Shown: positions 57,411-64,000 of the stretch, piece by piece
How positions within the stretch are numbered: the first letter of the stretch is position 1
Layout: every line of letters begins with the position of its first letter
Assembly: GCF_949987515.2 (NCBI RefSeq)
Contig: NC_082692.2
Span: forward strand, 93,071,488 to 93,135,487
From: Delphinus delphis
Lineage: Eukaryota; Chordata; Mammalia; Artiodactyla; Delphinidae
Reading direction: 5' to 3'
DNA: 64,000 nucleotides
Program-made: the position numbers and the translations under genes
The notes under the pieces: generated by a model
What the model was told of the DNA's origin: nothing
Databases searched by the model: none
What the model saw: only the letters and a program-made list of their open reading frames with translations

Positions 57411-58298
57411 CTTCAGCTAGTGAAGTTGCTGGCTTGCTTTGTTACTGGGGGCAAATAGCCTCAAATTCAAAAAAAAAAAAAAGGATCATTTTTCTGGTGG
57501 CCAATTTTCCCTCTTTTCCTATTGGCTTATATTTCCAGCCCATATTCTTTCTGAAGCCAAACATTCTCCGCATTGTTATTAAGGAGTCTGTGGAGAGACT
57601 GGGGGAAAAGAAATCTGCGGTGGCAATATTTTCATCTAGACACCTCCACAAACACCCAATTACCCTTTATTGCAGCGGTAGCTTTGAGACCTTCTGCAGG
57701 TTGCCTTCTTTTGTGTGTCCACCATCCCCCGTCACAGGTGCATAGTTTGGTGTATTTACGTACACAGGTTAATTCCCCATGCCTTGATCTAGAGCAGCAA
57801 GGTGGGAAAAAAATTGAGGACTCTAAGCTGGTATGTCATCTATTCAAAATGTACGGAGAGAACTTTTCAGCTATGAAAGTACAAGGCAGACAGTGGAACA
57901 GCTTATTGTTTTACAAAAAGATTAATATCCTGGTACCCTGGTTTCTAGTTTCATCACTGTTACTAAGCATCTTTGTGCTATGAAGAAGTCAACTCCTTTG
58001 GACCTTCTCTGTGGAAGGAGGGCTTTGGACCGTTTGAGCTTTAATGTGTTTTATAGATCGAAAAATACTTGTTTCCGTGTTTTGTGATCCTAGTGTTTAT
58101 ATAGTCATCACATCTCAGGACTCCAAAACAAAGATGATTTTAAAAAAGCCATCAGAGGCCTTGATTGTCCCATTCATTACCCAGCCCCTAAATCTACTTA
58201 CTTCACTACCCACCTATTTTGTCTTACTGTGCTCCCCTGGAACGAGTGTCCCCACTTCTATAAAAGGCTGACGTCTCCCTGAATGCTTTGGGAACCAG
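57411..58298. other. Unique non-coding stretch
   Basis: No gene was recognised. A poly-A run lies at 57470-57482. A 136-codon frame at 57573-57983 has no recognised domain and no homology I can name. Confidence 0.45.
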
Positions 58299-58312
58299 CC
58301 CCTTTCACTGTT

Positions 58313-58661
58313 TTTTTTGTAATCATCGCATTAAAATTTTTATTTATTTATTTATTTATTTTTGGCTGCGTTGGGTTTTCGTCGCTGCGCGCGGGCTTTC
58401 TCTAGTTGTGGTGAGCGGGGCTACTGTTTGTTGCGGTGCACGGGCTTCTCATTGCGGTGGCTTCTCTTGTTGCAAAGCACAGCGTCTAGGCGTGTGGGCT
58501 TCAGCAGTTGTGGCTCGCAGGCTCTAGAGCTCAGGCTCAGTAGTTGTGGCGCATGGGCTTAGTTGCTCCACGGCACGTGGGATCTTCCCGGACCAGGGCT
58601 CGAACCTCTGTCCCCTGCATCGGCAGGTGGATTCTTAACCACTGCATCACCAGGGAAGTCC
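58313..58661 (-). mobile_element. Older, long CHR-related SINE
   Basis: (ATTT)n, TTTGGCTGCGTTGGGTTTTC, repeated GGGCTTCTC/AGTTGTGG modules, then CATCACCAGGGAAGTC. A perfect 14-bp duplication CCCCTTTCACTGTT (58299-58312 and 58662-58675) shows that this long form was also mobile fairly recently. Confidence 0.96.
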
Positions 58662-58675
58662 CCCCTTTCACTGTT

Positions 58676-59154
58676 GAGGTCTTTGATCCTGCATTTCTCC
58701 TCTGTCTTCTGCAACATTTCCTTTTGTTGCTGACTTGTTGACTGCAGCATATGAATGACCTCTAGCTATCACTCATCTTTAAAAATAGCCCTCCTCTGAT
58801 GCCAAGACCTCCTCCAGCCACCACCCTGTGCTTCTGACTCCCTTGACGGCAAGCGTTTTGAGAGCCGTGCGCACTTGATGTTTCTGGCTCCTTACCTGCG
58901 TCCTCCCTCTAACGCCTCCAGCTTGGCTTCAGTGTTAATCAAGCCAATAAAACCGGGCTTGTCTTCAACAGCTTTCATGGGGCCAAGTCTAGGAGGCCCT
59001 TTTCTGTCTTGCTTGGTGACTTTGCATCACCGATCTCCCTTCTTGAATCATTCTTGCCGTGGCCTGTGCTCTGCCACACGTTTTGAGGCATTCGTCCTCA
59101 TTCTCCTTTGCTGGCTTCCCCTCCTCAGGGGTAGAGCAGTGGGGAAAAAAAGAA
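58676..59154. other. Non-coding, possibly an old LINE fragment
   Basis: 58790-59020 (TTCTGACTCCCTTGACGGCA, CCTCCAGCTTGGCTTCAGTG) resembles a CR1/L2-type coding trace. No gene is supported. Confidence 0.4.
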
Positions 59155-59365
59155 CATGGCGTATGGTGATGGACCCAGATTTAGACTCCAGTTCTGCCTC
59201 TTACCTAATGTGGGAACTTGGCTGAATCACTTCGTTAAGCCTCAGTTTCTCAGCAGTAAAAAGGGGACAATAACAGCTACCTCACAGGGTGTTAAGAGGA
59301 TCTCATGAGATAATGTAGCATCTGCACAGTGGTAAAGGCACGGACGTGTTGATACTGTGCTTAGC
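59155..59365 (+). mobile_element. MIR SINE
   Basis: ACTCCAGTTCTGCCTCTTAC, AAGCCTCAGTTTCTCAGCAG and CTACCTCACAGGGTGTTAAG. Confidence 0.9.
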
Positions 59366-59434
59366 ACAGCCTTTGGCACTCTCTGCCTATATTTATTAAT
59401 ATTTTTGTGCTTTGGCCTCTGAGTTGAAGGCAAA

Positions 59435-59803
59435 TGCTATGGTCTGAATGTCTATGTCCATCCAAAGTTCATATGTTGAAACCTAATCCCCCAGGTGATA
59501 CTATTTGGAGGTGGAGCCTTTGGGAGGCCATTAGGTCAGGACCGTAGAGCCCTCATGAATGGGATCAGTGCCTTTATAAAAGAGGGCCCCAGAGAGAGCT
59601 CCTTTATCCTTTCTTCCACGGGAAGACACAGAAAGGATATCTGTGAACTGGGAAGTAGCCCTCAAAAGACAGAGAGCCTGACCATGCTGGCAACCTGACC
59701 TCAGACCACCACCTTCCAGAACGGTGAGAAATTAGTTTCTGTTGTTTATAAACCACCCAGTCTCTGGTATTTTGTTAAAGCATTCTGAACAGAACTAGGA
59801 TAG
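59435..59803 (+). mobile_element. MLT1/MST-type MaLR solo LTR
   Basis: TGCTATGGTCTGAATGTCTA, AGCCCTCATGAATGGGATCA and TTGTTTATAAACCACCCAGT give a nearly complete MaLR LTR of about 370 bp. It is better preserved than the copy at 55892. Confidence 0.93.
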
Positions 59804-60309
59804 CAAGGATCCTTTGTTTTCTGCATAGGAGATCCACTGAAAGTACCTGGTGGGTCCCGAGCCTGGCCAGCAATCTGGTGTGCTAACAGTCATGTGGCTT
59901 GTTCGTCCTTTCTAGGGCCTTCTGCAGGCCTCTCCCCCAGGAACCCAGTTCCCACGGGTGTCCCCTGCCTTGAGGTTGCCTGTTGGAGTCCCCATTTCCA
60001 AACACAGCTTTGTCATGGCTCCTAATGCTGGCTGTCATACTAGAACGGAGTCTGATAACTAAATTCCAGCGGGGGCCAGGATGCTGGATCATGTTTGGAA
60101 GTGCTGCCACATTGGCATTTTCACAGAGGTCCTGGGGAGAGACAAGGCTGGAAAGCTGAGGATCATTTCTGTCCCGGTGGAAATCCCAGCCTTGTGGCAG
60201 GTTGGGGTGGGGCTATTTGGGAGCCGAGGGGCCTTCCTAGAGCCTATAAATCATGTAACAGGTGGTTGCTGTCTCAGCTTCTGCGTTCCCAGGCCCTGCA
60301 TGATCACAA
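59804..60309. other. Unique non-coding stretch
   Basis: Nothing recognised. Confidence 0.45.
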
Positions 60310-60620
60310 AAGGTACTAGGGAAGTAATTTGCTGGTGATTAGGATATTTCCATTGTGTAATAGAAAGCGTCGTCCAGGTGCATATCTGTTCTTCATTTGG
60401 TCCCGGGGAGCTGAAGTCAGAGGAGTCTGCTACAATTACAGGTAAAGGACTGATGCAGCTATTTACCCAAAGCCACCAACCCTGAATGCTTCATTATTCA
60501 GCACTTGAGTGCAGCCTGTTTGCTCCAGCAAGAGGAGAACCCAGGAAAAGCTATCAGTTTCTAATCAATTTCTCTTGGAAACTGAATGAAAAAGGAAATA
60601 CCCAGCATATGTCTTAAGGG
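60310..60620. promoter_or_regulatory. Candidate conserved non-coding block
   Basis: Repeat-free, with motif-like AT-rich words (CTGGTGATTAGGATATTTCC, TTTCTAATCAATTTCTCTTG). Weak evidence only. Confidence 0.2.
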
Positions 60621-60679
60621 CATGCCTGATCCACCCTAGGATTATTGCTGGTGTTGATCCGTGACTAACGTGTGTATAT

Positions 60680-60800
60680 GTGTTTATACACGTAGCATTT
60701 TATTTTGGAAAAATTTTAGATTTAGAGAAAAATTGCAGCGATGCTAGAGTTCCTGGTCCTCTTGACCAAGCTTCTGCTCATACTAAATATATTCTGGACT
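60680..60800 (-). mobile_element. Old L1 tail fragment, antisense
   Basis: TTTTAGATTTAGAGAAAAAT and GCAGCGATGCTAGAGTTCC resemble antisense old L1 text. Confidence 0.5.
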
Positions 60801-60829
60801 TACGGAGCCATAACTTTTGGCTCCAAAGA

Positions 60830-61370
60830 AGAAAATTGTTCATTTATCAAATCTTTTTTGAGAACCTGCTATGTATCAGGAACTGTGCTAGACCCTCAGA
60901 GCGGAACAAAGAGCCCATGTTCCCTGGCTGCAGGGGTCTTAAAGTCTAGCTGAATGGTTTTTAAAGGGTGGTCTTTGGGCCATCAGCATCCCGTGGGAAC
61001 TTGTTTGAAAGGCAGTTTTTCAGGCCCCATCCCATACTGGATTCAGAAACTAGAGGGGTGGGGTCCAGCAATCTGTATTTGAACAAGCTCTCCAGGGGAT
61101 TCTGATAGATGGGCAAGTATGAGGACCAGTGTCTCGTGGGGAAAAACAAACACTAAATGAATAATTATAAATATGACATGATTTCACCATGGGAGACAGA
61201 GCTGAAGGAAGTTGGGAGAAGCCTGCCTGGCTTGGAGTGTAGGAAAGGCCTGGCTGAGGAAGGGGCGTTTAAATTGCCATTGGAAGAAGGAGGAGGAGAC
61301 TGCCAAGTGGAATTGGTGGCAATGTGTCCTAGGTTGATGCACTGCCTCGAACCAGGTTAAGAGAGACTGG
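60830..61370 (-). mobile_element. L2, antisense, split by MER5A
   Basis: 60830-60955 (TTTGAGAACCTGCTATGTAT) and 61140-61370 (AGGCCTGGCTGAGGAAGGGG) are two successive parts of antisense L2 on either side of the DNA transposon. Confidence 0.7.
60958..61135 (+). mobile_element. MER5A
   Basis: GGCCATCAGCATCCCGTGGG, AGAAACTAGAGGGGTGGGGT and CTCTCCAGGGGATTCTGATA are in MER5A order. Confidence 0.85.
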
Positions 61371-62381
61371 ACAGGCTACATCTGGACTCTCCAGCTTCTG
61401 TAAAATTGCAAGTCAGAAAAATTAGCTTTTGGTCTGTATCCAGCCTAATTAGAAAATCTAATTAACCAGTTCTCTGCATTTCCTCAGTATTTCAGTTAAT
61501 CCGCTTTGTGAAAAACCAACTCTATGTTGCATTTAGAAGATTCGGTAGTAAAAAAGGAAGAGCTTTGAGATAAGGGATGAGAAACCCACTGCGGTGCTGA
61601 CACTGCTTAGATTAATTATCTCTATTGGCCTGTAGTGCTCCCTTGACTCTTCTGGCCTCGTTGTCCTTACTTGTAAAATGAGGGAGTTGGACCAGATCCT
61701 TCCAGCCATTTCCTTTCTGATTTCATGATCCAGAATTAGCTATAAATGTCATTGCACTGTACTTTCTAAAAGTACACTTATATTCATTTCCTTTGATAGC
61801 TAATTCTACACCTTAACTACTGGTAACTTTCAGAGAGCTTGCCTATTCTTTTCTCTTAAATTATTGCCATAAGTTTATCCTACAAGGATATATTATTTTC
61901 TCTAATGATCTGGTAATTATCAGGTAATGAAATGGCCAACCGTAAGCATATTATTATTAAGAGCAGTCACTGTATGGAATGTTTTTGTCATACAATTAGA
62001 AATGTTACTTATATTTTAGTAATGCATAAAAAGTTACATGCTGAGGAGAATGAAAATAGAGCAATATCCTTCCATATTCTGCTGAAATAAGTATTAAACC
62101 CATATATAAAGAGTCGAAGGAGACTAATTCCATGGCCTAGAGTTTAAAGCCACCCATTGTCTGAGTTCACAGTGTGCGCTGCCGTCATCCCTCAGAACTC
62201 TTCCTTCGAGGAGAGTTGAGATTGTTATTCCAAAGCTGGATTAGGCAGCTACATTTCTAAGCTGACCATGCTGACTTATCCCACTCAATCCTCTACTGGG
62301 GAAAAGTTTCATTGTGAGAGTACTAACTCTGATGGGCAGAGAGTTTTTATACACAAAGTCAGGCACGTGATAGGTTCTTAA
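61371..62381. promoter_or_regulatory. Candidate conserved non-coding block
   Basis: AT-rich, mostly repeat-free DNA. Two TAATTA homeobox-type cores stand 13 bp apart at 61446 and 61459. More AT-rich words follow at 61790-62050 (CTGGTAATTATCAGGTAATG). 61610-61720 may contain a weak MIR. Function is inferred only from composition. Confidence 0.28.
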
Positions 62382-62400
62382 TAAGAATAAATTAAGTTTT

Positions 62401-62741
62401 TTTCCCTTAAGCTTTTGCTTTTCAATTGAAGCATAATTGATTTACAGTATTGTGTTAGTTTCAGGTGTACAGCACAGCAATTCATCTATACATACCTGTA
62501 TATATATACTAATATATATATACACGCTAATATATATGTTGATTTTACAGATTCTTTTCCCTTATAGGTTATTACGAAATATTGTATATAGTTCCCTGTG
62601 CTATACAATAGGTACTTGTTGGTTATCTATTGTATATATAATTGTGTGTATATATTAATCTCAAATCTCCTAATTTACCCCTCTCCTACCACCCTTTCCC
62701 CTTCGGTAACCATAAATTTGTTTTCTATGTCTGTGAGTCTC
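62401..62741 (-). mobile_element. L1 3' end, antisense, 5'-truncated
   Basis: Older L1 tail (TTGAAGCATAATTGATTTAC ... GGTAACCATAAATTTGTTTT). It is flanked by a perfect 19-bp duplication, TAAGAATAAATTAAGTTTT (62382-62400 and 62742-62760). Confidence 0.97.
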
Positions 62742-62821
62742 TAAGAATAAATTAAGTTTTAACCAAACTGTATTTAGAGCACTGTTGCTCCATGTGTACG
62801 TGTTTGGACCTCAGAATTTTT

Positions 62822-64000
62822 ATTTTTTTTTAACATCTTTATTGGAGTATAATTGCCTTACAGTGGTGTGTTAGTTTCTGCTGTATCACAAAGTGAATCA
62901 GCTGTACGTATACATATATCCCCATATCCCCTCCCTCTTGCATCTCCCTCCCACCCTCCCTATCCCACCCCTCTAGGTGGTCACAAAGCACCGAGCTGAT
63001 CTCCCTGTGCTATGCGGCTGCTTCCCACTAGCTATCTATTTTATGTTTGGTAGTGTATATATGTCCATGCCACTCTCTCACTTCATCTCAGCTTACCCTT
63101 TCCCCTCCCCGTGTCCTCAAGTTCTTTCTCTACGTCTGTGTCTTTATTCCTGTAGTGCCCCTAGGTTCTTCAGAACCTTTTTTTTTTTTTTTTAAGATTC
63201 CATATATATGTGTTAGCATATGGTATTTGTTTTTCTGACTTCACTCTGTATGACAGAGGTGGTCCATCCACTTCACTACAAATAACTCAATTTCGTTTCT
63301 TTTTATAGCTGAGTAATATTCCATTGTATATATGTGCCACATCTTCTTTATCCATTCATCTGTCAATGGACACTTAGGTTGCTACCATGTCCTGGCTATT
63401 GTAAATAGTGCTGCAATGAACATAGTGGTACGTGACTGTTTTTGAATTACGGTTTCCTTCATGTATCTCCCCAATGGTGGGCTTGCTGGATCGTATGGTA
63501 GTTCTATTTTTAGTTTTTTAAGGAACCTCCATACTGTTCTCTATAGTGGCTGTATCAATTTACATTGCCACCAACAGTGCAAGAGGGTTTCCTTTTCTCC
63601 GCACCCTCTCCAGCATTTGTTGTTTGTAGACTTTTTGATGATGGCCATTCTGACTGGTGTGAGGTGATACCTCATTATAGTTTTGATTTGCATTTCTCTA
63701 ATGATTAGTGATGTTGAGCATCCTTTCATGTGTTTATTGGCAATCTGTGTGTCTTCTTTGGAGAAATGTCTATTTAGCTTTTCTGCCCATGTTTGGATTG
63801 GGTTGTTTCTTTTTTTGATATTGAGCTGCTTGAGCTGCTTGTATATTTTGGAGATTAATCCTTTGTCACTTGCTTCGTTTGCAAATATTTTCTCCCATTC
63901 TGAGGGTTGTCTTTTCATCTTGTTTATGGTCTCCTTTGCTATGCAAAAGCTTTTAAGTTTCATTAGGTCCTATTTGTTTATTTTTTTATTTCCCTTTCTC
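62822..64000 (-). mobile_element. L1 retrotransposon, 3' portion (continues beyond right edge)
   Basis: Antisense 3' UTR (TTTATTGGAGTATAATTGCC ... GGTCACAAAGCACCGAGCTG) is followed by the ORF2 end. Same subfamily as the copies at the left edge and at 29444. Its 5' side lies beyond the window. Confidence 0.95.
63192..64000 (-). pseudogene. L1 ORF2 C-terminal remnant
   Basis: The minus strand reads [53 protein letters not shown] and [16 protein letters not shown], then [11 protein letters not shown]. This stays in frame down to about 63541, where a stop falls just after LIQPL. The remaining part ([19 protein letters not shown]) is readable to a TAA at 63192-63194 but with further breaks. About 10 codons are missing around 63250-63260. 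It is the C-terminal region only within the window. A dead copy. Confidence 0.93.

Overview
This window is mammalian nuclear DNA, almost certainly from a cetacean (whale or dolphin). The strongest evidence is repeated copies of a tRNA-Glu-derived SINE that opens GGGCTTCCCTGGTGGCGCAG. Cetaceans carry this CHR-type SINE in large numbers. Several copies here have nearly perfect target-site duplications. Further support comes from cetartiodactyl-type L1 3' ends (CAATTATACTCCAATAAAG) and a mariner copy with cetartiodactyl-like terminal repeats. Mammal-wide MIR, L2, MER5A and MaLR-type LTR fossils are also present. The species and chromosome cannot be named from the sequence.

I found no intact protein-coding gene and no rRNA, tRNA or other functional RNA gene. 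Every long reading frame I examined is explained by an L1 ORF2 remnant, a mariner transposase remnant, frames across SINEs and L2, low-complexity DNA, or chance. The window is best read as intergenic or deep intronic DNA built from layered transposon insertions, separated by stretches of unique sequence. A few of those stretches look like possible conserved regulatory DNA, judged only from motif content and lack of repeats.

Layout. 1-1236: 3' end of an L1 on the plus strand, entering from outside the window. 1237-5100: older L1 debris. 6089-6855: degraded solo LTR. 7737-8972: nearly full-length dead mariner. 9.3-16.7 kb: six CHR-type SINEs among MIR, L2 and an LTR-like repeat. 16.7-22.7 kb: mostly unique, with a second LTR and MIRs. 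22.7-29.2 kb: MIR, MER5A, SINEs, L2 and a Tigger-like miniature element. 29444-30637: an L1 with an inverted 5' part. 31-36 kb: L1 tails, one L1 inserted in another, and SINEs. 38.9-39.9 kb: a nest with four insertion layers. 41.7-46.1 kb: L2, MIR and MER5. 47.58-48.05 kb: purine tract. 49-53 kb: old L1, an LTR-like repeat and unique DNA. 53.4 kb: a TG/CG tract. 55-61.4 kb: L2, MIR, two MLT1-type LTRs, a SINE and MER5A. 61.4-62.4 kb: AT-rich unique DNA. 62401-64000: two minus-strand L1s, the second running off the end.

No genes act together here. The useful content is the insertion history: nested elements, twin priming, a possible SINE/L1 chimera, SINE markers, DNA-structure motifs, and candidate conserved non-coding blocks. 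Family names rest on sequence recognition alone; no database search was possible.
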